From positions 477,100-541,099 of the forward strand of contig WELA01012745.1 in assembly GCA_009602735.1 (NCBI GenBank): a DNA stretch of 64,000 bases, written 5' to 3'. A program made the translations under genes and the position numbers. This document shows positions 1-13,540 of this stretch, piece after piece. The notes beneath the pieces were generated by a model, which was not told where the DNA came from, made no database searches, and was given only the letters and a program-made list of their open reading frames with translations. Source of the DNA: Mesotaenium endlicherianum. Lineage: Eukaryota > Streptophyta > Zygnematophyceae > Zygnematales > Mesotaeniaceae. Within the stretch, counting starts at the first letter, position 1, and each line of letters opens with the position of its first letter.

Positions 1-86
1 GGATTGGAGGGTTAGAGGGGTGGGTGGGTATGTGTAGCAACTACCTTCCTGCTGCAATGAGGCTTCTTAGCAACGAGAAGCCTTAT

Positions 87-303
87 GAGGGTTTCGTTTG
101 TCGATGAGACACAACACATGTGAAATCGATCAAATTTGAACACTTGTCAAACTTTGGTTTGTCGCAAACCTTCAACTTTACGAGGGTTTTGTTTGTCAAT
201 GAAACATGGCACGTGTGAAATCAATCAAATTTGAACACTTGTCAAACCTCGGTTTGCGACAAATAGCGACAGATTGCGACAAATTTGTCAAACCTTCAAC
301 TTG
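87..303. repeat. Two-copy tandem repeat, unit about 95-120 bp
   Basis: Two adjacent copies of a unit starting GAGGGTTT(C/T)GTTTGTC and containing ATCAAATTTGAACACTTGTCAAAC run from about 87 to 182 and 182 to 303. The second copy has extra GCGACAAAT units near its end. It is AT-rich and non-coding, and no gene is recognisable between 1 and 1343. Confidence 0.75.
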
Positions 304-1343
304 TGGAATCTAGCAATCTTCATTATGAGACTTTGATGGCCAACATGCATGTCATGTGAAATGTTGCGAACCAAAGCGATTGGCAAAATATGAATTTTGT
401 GAATATCACATGCTTCTGAGTAGGGCTTGTTTTACGTGCACATGAGCACTAACTGAATGTAATTTGAGAAGTTGAAAAATTAAGCTCATCATCTGGTCTA
501 AGGTCCTTGCCGCATCCCTATCCCCAGTACAAAGCTTGTCTAGAACCCGAATCTCCTGGTCAATGTATAGAGGCTGACTGCAGACCACACTCGGCAAACA
601 GTAGTATTCCACGTAGGGTTGCATAGATTTTGCCATGAGCGCAGAAAGTCACATTTAGACCATAGGAACACAGATAACATTTGGTCGTATGTCGATAGTC
701 CAGTTGAAAGAGTCCTCAGTCAAGGTGAAGAGTCTGCAAGAGTATAACAACGCAACAATAGGTTCCACAGATTTAGCGGCACCAAATAAAATAGTGTCCA
801 ACAATCTCATGCATTTGACAAGTATTTTGACAAGTACAGCAGGCAATACAGATGGACTATGTAAAACGGACCAGGCACTCAAAACTTGAGGTGCAGGCAA
901 GAAAAGGGAAATTGGGGGGGCGCAAATACGTCAACAGGCAAGCAGTAAGCCGTAGAAAATGGGCAAAAGCTCCACCGGAAGCATATACGTGTATGTAAAC
1001 ACCAATACTTACAAACAAGCACACACTAAGCAGAGATTAGTGGTCGGCGAGGAGTCACACCAAAAGTGTAAATATATATCTACATATATTTGCGCATGGA
1101 GATGAGAAAATGCAACCAAATCATCATTCATCATCACAGGTCGATGCCAACCGGACACAGGCCAAAGAGCTCAACGCCAGATGCAAGTCCAAGAGAGCAC
1201 AAGACTGCCAGATACTTGCGCTGCTGTCGACTGTAAGGGACAAGGACATGAGAAGCGGGCGGCACATGGAGTACGAGACAAGTACTGATGAATGTATAGG
1301 ATCCAAGTCATGGATCATTGAGCTCCTACCTCTCCACTGCCTT
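304..1343. other. Intergenic stretch, nothing recognised
   Basis: No conserved protein segment, RNA gene or clear repeat was found. The short open frames in both strands look random. The part nearest 1343 probably holds the 3' UTR of the minus-strand MCTS1 gene. Confidence 0.5.
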
Positions 1344-4300
1344 CTAGGGATTGGGACGCATGAGCAGCAGCCGATGAATGAAGTGGAGGACAAGGAGAGG
1401 AGAAGATGGAGTCACCTTCCATAGCCCGTCGTTGAGGTAGTGGATGTTGTCCACTCCAATGCCCTTGTTCACTTTCTTACTGTAAAGCACCCGGCAGCAC
1501 ACACGCACACCCGCGAGCACACCCGCATGCGCGAGCGCGTGGGCACATACAGAAACAGAAGAAGGAAGATTTACAATCACGACCGTCTGTGCTAGAGTAA
1601 CGGAGAGGAAGAGGGCGGACAGCCCGATGGGCTTGAAACTATTAAAGATTACTCTTGACTGTGCCTTGGGGGGACTGTCATGTTGCACACCCTTCCTGCG
1701 CTTGTGCATGAACAGAACATGGAGCAACCAAGACCAGACACCGGTAGTATTATTTACAGACTGGCAGTCCTGCATTTTCCTCTTCTGGCAGAAATTTGGT
1801 ACCAGCGGCATCCAGGTGCAGACAAGTCACCCAAGTTACGCACGGCACAGTACTGCTTGGACGGCCGAACACCAAAGCAAAAGGGCTTGCAATGCATGTG
1901 GAGGACAGGTAGCACCTTTTCACATCACCAGCCTTCAACCAGCGTGCAACGGAGCAACATACGACAAGCCGTGACTGAGGCTCACTGCCCCAACCTTTGG
2001 AGAATGAAGCTACTCCCTGATTGGTAACAGCCACACAAGTCTGCGAGTGCCTAACATGCGCACGCGCTGTGCCACTCTGCTCTGCCAGGAGTAGAACGTA
2101 GATACATGTGCGGTACAGCATACGTGTGAGCATGGGGAAACAGGATGCTCCAGCCACTAGGCCGTTTTGTGCAAGCTCCCACAAACTCCTTACATGTCAG
2201 CGACGGCCATCTTTGTCAGCCCAATGGCAAGAGGAAGCGTCTTGCCCTCAGCAAAAATTGCCTGCACCAAGAAAACACAAGGCTCGAGGAAATGAGAACA
2301 AGCGGCACTCGAGGTTATAACCCGAAGCTGTCGGCTTTGTCACTCGCAATGAACACTCTGGACGGAAATAATGAAAGAAACAATCACCCAGGCGAACGGA
2401 TCTGCAGAGAGAAAGCAAAAGCCCATTTGTTGAAGAGCCTACTAAGAGCGCGGAAAATTGCACTCAGAAGCGTGTCAGCAACAATGCAACTGCACGTGGG
2501 CCGATCTCCACGCTTTTGCCAAACATCACCCCCATCTCAACTTTGCTTCTTAGATGCTGACAAGCCTCACACATACCCTGGAAACTCTAAAGATACGGTC
2601 TAATGTACATGATGAAGCGACGAACGATGCAGCACTCACTCTTAACAAGTCAAATCATTGGGCTTCAAGTGTGCTGTCTCAAAGGGGGAAATTCCAGCCA
2701 AAAGTCCAGGGAGGCGGCCCTATTGGGACAAACACAAAGGTGGTACCAGCAGCACAAGCATGGGAGAAACTGGAGAACCAAACCAAAGGACCGTGGACAG
2801 GCAGCAGGCAGGAATCAGAGGAAGGAGGGAGCATCAGAAGCGCGGCAGGGAACAGGACGCAGGGGACAGGGGACGAGGGACAGGCACAGCAATCGGGAGA
2901 CAGCGACTGGGGGACTGGCACTATGAGACAGGCAAAGTGGCTGGGGATAGGGGGCAGGGCCTGGCAGAGAGACAGGGACAAGCAGGTGGCGGAAGGTGCC
3001 GACCACGGGGTGCTCTGCGGGCAAGTCGTCGTCGAGCGCGCCTCCCTTAGAGGTCAAGCCGGGGCACATGATGTTGGCGCCCGCCATCACGAACTTGATG
3101 GCGCCCCGGTCCACTTGCACCTTCTTCATGATGTCGGGAACTGCAGCCACCGTGTGGGCAGCAGCAGGGGGAGGGATTACAGGAGGCGGCAATACGTGAT
3201 CAGAAGTGAGGCCAGACCGCAGGAGGTAACGATGCGTGATCAGAGGGGGTGACCAGGTGAGTCCCGGATGAGCCAGGTGGCATGCTTCAGCCTGGCAGCA
3301 CGGCTCCACGCATGCATGCATTCAATGCCTGGAACAGAACTGAGGGCGACCTGGCGGCAGGGGACCGGCAGGGCAATGAGGTCAGGGTGAGTCAGGGTGT
3401 CATCGGGGTGAGCGCGCGATATCCGGTATGATAGGTAGGAAGGTCATGTATGACACATGCATGCACGCATGTACAAAGACCTTGACCAAAGAAAGAACCT
3501 CCCCTTTTCTGATTTCTGATTTGTAAGAGTGATTCTAATGAGACAGTCAAGAGTACATGCTACACTTTCTGACCAAGCACAATCACTTCTCCGTATCGAC
3601 TACTTTTCAACGTGGCACCCCATATGCTGCACCTCTAGCCGAGACATATATCGGAGCAGGGATGCATGCAGAGGTCCCACAGGCCTCGTCATGGCGCACT
3701 ACCTGCTGGCTACACCCTACAGAGGCACTCAGATCCCAGAGTTTTCAAGCAGATCAACGGCTGACACAGTGCCAAATAGCCAGCTGAGAATGATAACAAC
3801 AGTTGTCGTGGGCAGCCAGCTCGTGTCTGGCGCAGGGGCACCGTGGCATAGGAGCAAAAACTCAAGCCCACAGAATTCCTGCAGGGGAGGCAAAGGCAGC
3901 TCACACTGGTGCAGCAGGCGCAGGGTGGGCATGTAGGGCCCATCGCGGATGTTGAAAAAGAGGGGCTCGTTGTTCACCACCACCAGGTTCAGGTGGTTCT
4001 GGCTGTCGGCACCCGCTCCCAGGCAAGCAACCCCGCCCGCCACCACACGCGTCATGGCCTGTGAAAGAGATGCTACGCTTCTGTCCAACGGACATGGCTG
4101 CATGAGGAGACCCGCAGGAACTCTAGAACAGCTCGCGGCAGGCCACGCTATGAGAGAGGGCCAGCCTGCCAACTCTTTACAAGTTGCGAATGCATGAGTA
4201 CGGAGACGCACGCAGGCCGTGGAACAGCCCTTGGGCGGGCTGCGCTGCTAGAGGGGGCCCGCCTGCCAACTGGCTGAACAAGTGGCAGAATGCGACCAAG

Positions 4301-6416
4301 CGAGCATTGACGAGCATCAAGCGTGGTCTTAACCGAGACTTGGATTCCAGCAGTGACAATGAAAACAACCATGTCTGCAGCAGAAGCAGCAGAAAGGGAC
4401 AGCCACAGCAAAGCCAAGGCCCATCAGGGAAAGCATGTTATGGATGCTTCAGCCCATCCTTGCTTGCCAAGGGTTCAGTAACAAGGCAAAGAATCTAAAA
4501 CCTGGTCCATGGTCTTTTGCTGATGGTTTAAATGTAGTCCGTCAGAACTTATAGGACAGCACATGCACGAGGGCTGATGCAAAAGTCGTAGGCTGAGGCG
4601 TCTCAGGAAATATGGCCTGTCATACACAATAAACACGGCAGCCTCCTGCAGGCCATGGAGATGGCAGAGCACAGGGAGAGATGTGACTCACCACTTCACA
4701 ACTACCAGAGGAGATTTTTTTGGAAGGAGCTCTTCTAGGTTGACTTCAAAGGAAGGATACTGCAAGGAAGAACACAAGCACCCAGCAGCCCTTGCTTAAC
4801 ACTTGAGAACCAGAAGATGCTGCTGCTGGCTCCTGAGGGTGGCCTCCACACGCATGTCCAAGCTATTCGATACTCTGTAGCAACTGTGCACATGTTTAAG
4901 TGAATGTTCTTGGCTCCTCAACAGGCAATTCATTAAAACCCCCGAGACTTGTACATGAGTGGATATAGGGGGTTCTTAGGCAAGGGCGTGATGAGGAGGA
5001 GGGGGGCGCCGGAACAACTTCCACACAATGTTAGCACTGATGTATAAACATTCTTTGCTTGGCCTTGAAGTCTTTAAATTCTTCTTAGAACCACACTACC
5101 CTGGACATGTTCTAAAGACCAAGAAGTTTTGACTGCAAGAAAAAGCAAAGGGAAAGTACATAATGAGGCTGCAGCTATTTAACTACACTCAACACACTGC
5201 ACGGTTTGCTAAGTGTGAGCTGACTAAAGGGATCAGCAGTGGCCTTCAGAACGCTGAAAGAAACTTGCAAGTATACATACTGGGAAATTCAACGAGCCCG
5301 AAAGTAAACTTAAAGCTCTTCTATATGCTAGAATTTGCTCTAATGTAAGCGAAGTTGAGGGACCCCAACTCACCTCCTCCGCAATGCTCTGCCTGATCTT
5401 GCGTTGCACTGAAGCCTTGACCTGGTTCTGTCCAGTCACCTCGTCAGCTGAGAACCTGCACATTGATCGTGTTTGTTCATAGGCACATCATAAACCATCA
5501 GGTCAAGCGCTTTACTGCTCAGTACCTGCCCTCCATCTAGCCCCTTCATTGTGTGCACATCAAATCATTCTCCTCCTTGTCCTGTTCATACCTTCTAGAG
5601 GCATGGAACCAGCTAAAAGCAAGATGGGTGAGGTTCTAGAACTCCTTGCCTCCTACATCTAGCTGTTATCCGTGATGTCGCTTTCCTACGAAAGCTGCAA
5701 GTAACCCTCTCGTCAACGTAACCACGTTGAGACACTTCAATTCTCTGCATGGAAAAGCAATCAGCTTACAAGCAGGAATACAAAACCCCTTCAGTTTGAG
5801 ATCTGGCGTGAAGCTTTGGACGCTTCAAAGCTTAGAACTAGTAAGATACCTCTAACATGTTCACAAACATGAGGCAGATTGCCCACCACGCCAAGTACAG
5901 GAACCCCATATACCTCCGAATAGCCCACATTGTTCAGCCAGCCCGCACCACAGTCCCTTCAAGCCAGTTTTGATTGCGGCAACTTGACAGGCAGACGCCC
6001 ATCAGTTGACAAGAAGTATGACAAGTTAACATATTTCCACAGAGGGAGCAGGCGCATGTGTTTGTTTCACATCGAGTTTGCTTTTCATGCTCTTAGTGCT
6101 GTGTCCTTTTCCAAATAATACAATCTTTCGTGTTTCTTTCGTCAATTTAACATCAGTGGCGCATTTTGTAAAAGGTAGTGCCAACAGCGCAAATACCAGA
6201 CACAAAACTATTGCTCAATATATCATGTCAATATGAAACAAACTCTAAAACATACCGATACAGCGATCATGAAATATGTGTACCAGACAGATGCTAGTGT
6301 TGATTCTCCTATGAATAGAAGAACAGCACGGCGCACAAAATAATACAATCAACTTTCCAAGGCCCATTCATAAAAGTCTTCACAATTCAAAAAAATATCT
6401 CTTACTTCTTGAACAT
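1344..6416 (-). CDS. MCTS1: MCTS1-like PUA-domain translation factor
   Basis: MCTS1 pairs with DENR to bind 40S ribosomes and aids tRNA release and re-initiation in the cytosol. Seven exons read on the minus strand: 6406-6416, 5374-5455, 4692-4759, 3907-4002, 3004-3140, 2194-2261 and 1344-1479, giving about 199 codons (family about 181). The first exon is 11 nt coding M-F-K plus two bases of the next K, before a GTAAGA donor. Family signatures seen are [72 protein letters not shown] (PUA) and [18 protein letters not shown]. The last exon runs about 23 codons past the usual C-terminus. The junction of exons 4 and 5 is off by one base with standard splice sites, so either a sequence error or an unusual boundary is present. 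The start is the ATG matching the universal MFKKF. It is divergent from the V-ATPase d gene. Confidence 0.93.
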
Positions 6417-7301
6417 GATGAATGTCTAGACCTTCCACCAGCTAGCGCTTGTTGCCTTCTCCAATTTCCAGTCAAAATAAACAGTCCTCCCTCGCCCATA
6501 TGCAGCTGTACAAGACGGAAGACTCTTATCTCAGCCTGTACTTAATGAGAAGTATGAGAAAATTATGTGCATCAATAAAGTGTATCGTGAATTGCTTTGT
6601 TATGCTTCTCAGTAGCTGGCTGAATCTGCACTAAGATACTAAATTAAGTTTGCACTCGACATGGTGGAGGGGAGGGACGAAACGCAGCGCTCTGTCATTA
6701 CTCATCAGGAGAAGGGGTTCGTGCGCACGTGGTATGTAGACCTCGTGTAGTGAACATCTTTCTGCATTCGGCATGCAAAAGTAGAAAACAATAATAACAG
6801 TCCTTGTGACAATTCATTTTTCTCAACGATACGATTCGAGCAGGATTCGAGTGTAGTCCAGGACCAAGGACGACGTTGACTGGATGTAGCCGACAATGTT
6901 GAGCAACTTGTCATGGGACGTCAAAGAGGGTTGACCGACATGGTGCAAGCAGTTACAACTCGACTGGTTTACGAACGCGACCGTACCACCCCTCGACACA
7001 CCTCGACATTGCAAAATTGCCCTCTCCACGTTGATGTCATCGTGCTCTTTCGCTGCACCATGATTTCAGCGAAGTCCTGAGCGTTGCGTAGATTAGGTGT
7101 GGGTGGTTTGGTCTATGTGATCATTTGATGGCAAAGGTGACTCTGAAAAGAAGCTGATTAAGTGCATACTGATTGACTGTGGTCCTTTGTGGTGCATGTT
7201 TAAGTCGTTTCTTTTCAGGTTTACGTTCTACGACGTCTTAACTTAAGACTGTCTTTGCAAGGGTTGGCGTTCATCCATAGGGATTAAATTACGGTGTAGA
7301 G
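6417..7301. promoter_or_regulatory. Head-to-head intergenic region, likely shared promoter
   Basis: The start codons of MCTS1 (minus) and V-ATPase subunit d (plus) are separated by 885 bp with no recognisable coding exon. Two housekeeping genes facing away from each other suggest that both promoters lie here. No TATA box or conserved element could be assigned with confidence, so the regulatory role is inferred from gene order. Confidence 0.5.
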
Positions 7302-10300
7302 ATGTGGGGCTTCGAAGCCTTGACGTTTAACATTAAAGATGGTTACTTAGAAGCAATTGTTCGAGGTCATAGAGGCTCGCTGTTAACCGCAGCAGATTAC
7401 AACAACCTCTGTCAGTGTGAGACACTTGAGGACATCAAAATGCATCTGACAGGAACTGATTATGGGCCGAGCTTACAAAATGGTACTGTAATTCCCTTTT
7501 TCATTGTGAATGAGTTGTATCAGGCTGCATACAACAGTTGTATTCGCCTATAGAGGCATACACATATTCAGTCGGTTAAAGGGATGCAATCTCTGTACGC
7601 TTGGTGGTGTTGTGGATATAACATAAACTGCTGACCGGTCCTCTATCTTTTTTCTCCTTGTGAACAGAGCCCTCTCCCTTACACACAACAACAATTGTGG
7701 AGAAGTGCACACAGAAGCTAGTGGATGACTACAGTCATATGAGGACCCATGCAGTGCAACCTTTAGCAAAGTTTTTAGACTACATTACGTGAGTTTTAAC
7801 ATTCCATGCGCCCCGGTGCTATTCTTTTTACTCCTCAAACAATTCCCTCCTTGACCTCACGTGATGCACACATGAAACATTAGGTGTAGATTAGTTGGAC
7901 TCATGTGCTTATGCTACTACAAACATCTTTTCCTTATCCGTTTACTGTTTGCACAGTAATTGTTTTAGCACACCCATGCATGGATGTCTTTCCATAGCCA
8001 TAGGTCATATGTAGGATTCTGTTGCTGTGCTGTGGTGGCAGATATGATGCTCATACTTAGAGATGCGATCAAGAAAAGCAACAGTTGTAAAGTGCATTTG
8101 GTTGGTGCGTATGATTGCAGGTACGGGCACATGATTGATAATGTGGTGCTGATTGTTACGGGGACTCTGCACGAGAGAGACGTGCAGGAGCTCTTAGACA
8201 AATGTCATCCGCTGGGCATGTTTGACAGGTAACCTTTGTGTTCACGTATACCACTGGAGGTTTTGCAAAGCAAGCCACCTCATTGTTTACGAAAATATTG
8301 TGTACCTGTTCATGACACCATTCTGGCCCCATCCTGCAGTAGCCCGTACGCTTCTGAAAGGACTACTAGAGGTGTATCATCCCCTTGAGTATGCCTGATA
8401 TCCTGTTATCACTCCTCCAATTTAGATGTCCTGTGTCACATCTCTCCTTTAAACCCGTGTACCTACTTATCGTGCCACGCATTGGTAGACAGGAATCAAA
8501 ACTTGGATGGAGCATGTAGTCAGCGGTCTACTTGTACTGGTCCTTCAAGCATCTCCTGGAAAACAAATTAGGTCGTTCTAGGCTGCCTAAAAGCTGTTGT
8601 GATTGTTTTGACAAGGGTTGGGACTTGTCACCTATAAACGTTGTCAAAAAACGACCTGTCCCTCATATCTGCATTGATACCTGTTTATGTCGTTGAGGGG
8701 TTATGTTCTGGCACAGTGCTACTCTGTAACATGTGTGCAACTGTCAGGTTAGGTCTGTCAACAGGGGCTAAAGTCACCGTTGTTTGGTGAAATACACGTA
8801 AGGAATGTGAAGCTAATGATTCAGGGCAACTTTAGCTGTACTATGTTGGTGTTTGTAAAATACGTACTCAAGCCAATGGAAGGTGAAGTTGCTTTGCTTC
8901 TGGCTGCTGCTTACTACTCGTATGTGTCAAGGAGCAGTATGAATGAGATGTATTTGCTGCTATACAAGCCTATTCTTCATGTATGGCTGTTTGAAATCAT
9001 GGTCTGGGTATTTCTACCTGTTTAAAGCGAAGCATGGATTGAGCTGCACGATGTACATACTCTCTTTGATAGATGACCTTTCAGAAAGTCGATGCAAAAG
9101 GGGTTGGGAAACAAGGTACCATTTCCAGTCAAGCGGCTGCCTTAGACTCTGGGTCATGTATGTGAGCACTTAGTCCACTCTGCTCTAGTTAGGTTTAAAG
9201 CATTTCAGTCTACAATATTGAAGTTTGTGGCATGGTCAGGGCAGCTTAGGCGTGTTGGAGATGCTAGACAGGTGCTGTAGTTCTGATCTCTTTCATTGTT
9301 GTGGTTTGCTGCAGCATTGCCACGCTGGCAGTTGCGCAGAACATGCGGGAGCTGTACCGCCTGGTGCTTGTTGATACCCCGCTAGCGCCGTACTTCTCCG
9401 CCTCCATCACCTCCGAGGTAAACTGTCAACGCACGTCTTCATCATGAGTAGCATCGTCTGTTTACCGTTCTTTACCGTTCTTTACGAGGATGCTGCAATT
9501 TCTAGTGCATGCTTGTTAGAAGCTAGGGTCGAAGTGAAGTTGTTACTTCCAGTTCAGCCTCTGGTCAAGAAGCAGCAAGGAGGCTTGATGAAGATTTGGA
9601 GCAGGCATGGCAGGCAAGGAAGCAGGCTGGACAGTCTTGAAGCTGCTTGTTGTTCTTAGTGACACAGTGTTTTTGTGCTTATATATGGGCTGTGTCCAAA
9701 CTTGTGGATCTCATTTTCCTGCCGGCGAAAGTTCTGGGAGCCCGAAGGAAATAGCAAAAAATGCTCCTCTTCATCTCGCACACGCTCAGAGCTACTCGAT
9801 GATGTGTTTGCAAGTGGCTCTTATGGCTCGATGCTTTCATCCGCAACCTGGCTAAGAGCAAACTGGACCGCTGATGTATGTTGCGTCCGTGCATGGGAAT
9901 CTTCTCCTAAGCTCTGCAAGCGCATGCTGCCGCAGTTGGCACTGCACCTCGGCCTAAGCTGGCTCTCAGAAATACGTAGAGCACGTCATGAGAGCACACA
10001 GGAGCATCTTCCCACTCCTCTCGCCTCATCTTTTGCTCGCCTGGCGTGTGGGTGCGCAGGACCTGGACGACATGAACATAGAGATCATGAGGAACACCTT
10101 GTACAAAGCATACCTTGAGGACTTCTACAAGTTCTGCAAGGTAGACTGGTTCTCTCCTCAAGTTTCCCGGGGCGTGCCTTGAGTCATGCTGTACATGGTA
10201 CAAGCGGTTGATGTGTGCAGAATCTTGTGCCAGGCCCTTGGCTTCAGTTACACCTTGAAATGGATACCGGTGGGATTCGTTCGCGGATGAGAATGGGTTG

Positions 10301-12577
10301 TTTTAGCGTGGCTTGCAGCTGTAAGCATTGGGCCCTCATGGTTATGGATCTGATTCCTCTGGTTCATTCGTTTCATAGCTTACCACAGAAGCTTTCATGA
10401 TGCAAAGAATGAGTGCCCCCCTTAGCCAGAGTCAGACCCTGATGAGCAGGAAGCGTGGAGCTTAGCAGTTTGTGCTCCGAATGTGCTCTAAAGTTGGGGG
10501 CATCTGTACATTGCAGTCTCTTGGTGGGGCCACATCAGAGATCATGTGCGATCTGCTGAGCTTTGAAGCCGACCGCCGTGCTGTCCAGATCACAATAAAC
10601 AGGTGAGAGTGGAAAGCATGTCAGTTGGGCTGACGTGACTCTGAGGCGATCAGATGCTTTCCCTGTCCATATATGCAGCATGATTGTCATGTGTTTTGCC
10701 AGATGCATCTGTCCTGACCAGATGCCGGCGCTCCATGATGGGATCGCCGCACCTTGCGTCATCAATCCAGGAAGTTCTGATGCTGTTTCAAAAAGCAGCT
10801 CCTCTTTTCAGCCACAGTAACCCAAGGAGGAGGCAGGCGTTCTAATCATGCTCCTGTTTCCCTGACTTGTGACGCCTTTATTTGCTCCCCTGCTGGCTCC
10901 TGTATTGTGCAGTATCGGGACAGAGCTGACAAGAGATGATCGGAGAAAGCTGTACCCCAACATCGGACTCCTGTAAGGCTTCCTTCATGTGCAGACCCCC
11001 CCAAAAAAGCAAAACCTTTTGCGACAAATTTGATTCTGTATCATTTGCTGAAGGCTTCCGCCATCAAGCTCCCATAACTGCTGGTAGCCTCTGGGTCTTT
11101 CCGCTGCTTTGGCCACCAACAAACGTGCTCCTTGGCCTGCATTGATAAGTCGAGGTACCGAGTCGCTGCAGCTGTGCAGCGTGCTGTTGGTTTGTGGCAG
11201 AGAATGCATGCCCTATTCCTGACACGGAACAATAAACCTTCGTGTTGGGGATTGTTTGTGCAGGTATCCGTACGGCCATCAGGAGCTTGCTGTGTGCGAA
11301 GACTTTGACCAGGTGGTTGTTTGATGCTCCAGTCTGACCTAGCGTGCAATTGAGCCCGATCCCTGCATCTTCGTTCAGCTTCCAGTCTGTTGCGGCTTGT
11401 TCTTGTCGTGTCGTTCAGTGCTAAGTTTATAATTTTCCTTGTACTTTGTACGATCTCTGATTGACTTGTAGGTAGTTACCCCGTTCCAAAGCATTAACTT
11501 TTTTGAAGCGGTAACTGAGGGCACACATGAGAGAGGCCTTGAAGCGCAGTGTGCTTCATGCAATTCAAGCTAGGTTCTGTGTATTTGTTTCTTTGGACAA
11601 TTGTATGCAAGCCCTTTTCCTTATTCTTGCTTACTGCTTTCCATCTCCCACTCATTCCCAGTAGCATTGCCAGTCTCACAGTGGTTACCTGGTTATCATT
11701 GCTGATTCCGAAGGGCATGTCTCAGCTGATGTTGATAGAGGCCCCGTGCCAAGCATCTCCCTCTTCAGGCCTGTCTGTCGACGCTTACTTGAGGATGTAG
11801 TCATCCCCTCATCAAAGACCTGCATTCTGTGTGTCGTGCTGGCAGGTCCGAGCTGCGATGGAGAAGTATCCCCCGTACGCGGCCATCTTCGCGAAGCTGT
11901 CGTTTGGGGAGAGCCAAATGCTGGACAAGCTGTTCAATGAGGAGGAGGTCAAGCGCCTCACGCTGTCCTTTGAGCAGCAGGTCCGTGAGTCACAGTGATC
12001 TCCTATGCCTGCTCCGCAGGCAGCCCGCGTCCTCCCATTGATCTTCTGCCTCCTAGCTTCCTTCACGTTTTCTGGAATGTGGAGGCTTCACCTGTCTGGC
12101 CAGGTGGAGGTCTCCGCCATGTGTGCTGGTGGGATGAGGGTCTGCTGGCCCTTGTTGGCCCCGATTAGCAACGCAGAAAAGTTGCTTAGCCAGTGGCGAC
12201 ACATCTGCCATGCAAATTTGGAAGGTGGTGCTTGTGTGTTATCTTGGCTCCTTGGAATAGGCACGTCGTGTTCTCATCATGGTTTCTTCCCCTTTCTTCC
12301 ACTAGAACTGAGTCCTATACTAGAACGTGCGGTACGATTGTGGATATTTGGCCAACTGTGTGGTGGAGAGCCATCTTGGAGGTTTTCTCAGCAATGGGTA
12401 CCTTGATTGTACTAACATGTATATGAGCATGCGGTACATGTGCAGTTCCACTACGGCGTGTTTTTTGCTTACGTCAGACTTCGGGAGCAGGAAATTAGAA
12501 ACCTGATGTGGATAGCAGAGTGCGTGGCTCAGAACCAGAAGAGCCGTGTTCACGATGGCATTGTGCTCATATTTTAG
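7302..12577 (+). CDS. VHA-d: V-type proton ATPase V0 subunit d
   Basis: Subunit d caps the membrane c-ring of the vacuolar H+-ATPase and couples it to the central stalk. Ten exons join in phase: 7302-7482, 7668-7788, 8121-8228, 9315-9417, 10060-10140, 10517-10602, 10913-10972, 11264-11312, 11846-11980 and 12446-12577. They give 351 codons plus stop, the usual length for the family. Family signatures seen are [110 protein letters not shown] and a C-terminal [20 protein letters not shown]. There is no signal peptide or membrane span, as expected for this peripheral V0 subunit. Donors are GT throughout; two (GTACTG after exon 1, GTCCGT after exon 9) are off consensus. The reading frame is unbroken, so the gene looks functional. 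Confidence 0.97.
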
Positions 12578-13540
12578 ATGTGCCGTAGGCATTTATCAAC
12601 ATACTTAAGAAGGTACATGTGTTGTCACCATATCACAATCTTTACTTAAGCCTAGTCAATACAGGCAACTATGATTGAAGGGAGTTTTCAAACTCGTTGA
12701 ATAATAGTGGGATAGTTTAACCCTGTATATGCCGCAAATTGTATAAACATTGAAGTTGCTTACTGTAGTGTGTACCTGCTTTAACGTATAAACATGGTCA
12801 GATTGTGCTAGGTGGAAGATGTTACGACACGCCATATCTCTGCGCACTTCTATTGTCTCGTCAACATGTACTGTTGAAAGATTTTCTCACGTATTGGAGA
12901 AGTAGATACAGACGCTGTTTCATTTCCTTCAACATGTTGTGCAAGTTGGTAGTGTTTCTCCTTCAAGGAGAATCACTGCCATGTCACGAGCAGCAGAGAG
13001 TTGCTTAGGGCACTGTCTCTCATAACATGGGGTAAAGTGCTGATGTGAAGAAAAATACATATCACTCCACCTATTCGTGCAGATCCAATCTGAATACTCT
13101 TCCCAACTGCATGCTCTCAACCTCAGCTATGAAGCTTATTAGAGAACATTGCCGGCTGTCCAATGTGAGCAATATCCCTCGAAAGCTTCGAGGTATAATT
13201 TTGGTACGCTCCGCGTGACGGTTTGAAAGCGGACTTTGCGCAACGGCTTTGTGTGTTTTTACATACAGTCATTGGGTACGCAAATGGGTACGCAAAGGGG
13301 TACGCAAAGTCGCGCGAAAGTCCATATTTATATGGAATAGGTGATGGCCTAGTCACATCGAGTCACATGGTCATACATATTCGTGCTAAGATTAAGATGT
13401 GCATGCTAAGATTGGCAATGCACTCACCATACTTCGGAAGAGGTGGTCACATGTATCAGCAATGGTTGGGCATGTTAACTGATCTATAGTTACCAATGCT
13501 GTGGGGGTTATCCAAGATAGTGATTTCAGGTAACTAAACT
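12578..13540. other. Gap between VHA-d and the first ORC2 exon seen, with a 12-bp repeat
   Basis: No conserved exon was recognised. The ORC2 N-terminus, which is poorly conserved in the family, may lie here undetected. At 13274-13309 a 12-bp unit GGGTACGCAAA(T/G) occurs three times in tandem. Confidence 0.5.
13274..13309. repeat. Three tandem 12-bp units
   Basis: GGGTACGCAAAT, GGGTACGCAAAG and GGGTACGCAAAG follow each other exactly, upstream of the first ORC2 exon seen. No function is evident. Confidence 0.8.

Noticed and set aside
2554-3321. Long plus-strand frames at 2.5-3.25 kb
   Set aside because: They overlap the MCTS1 PUA exon on the other strand and its G-rich intron; no conserved segment.
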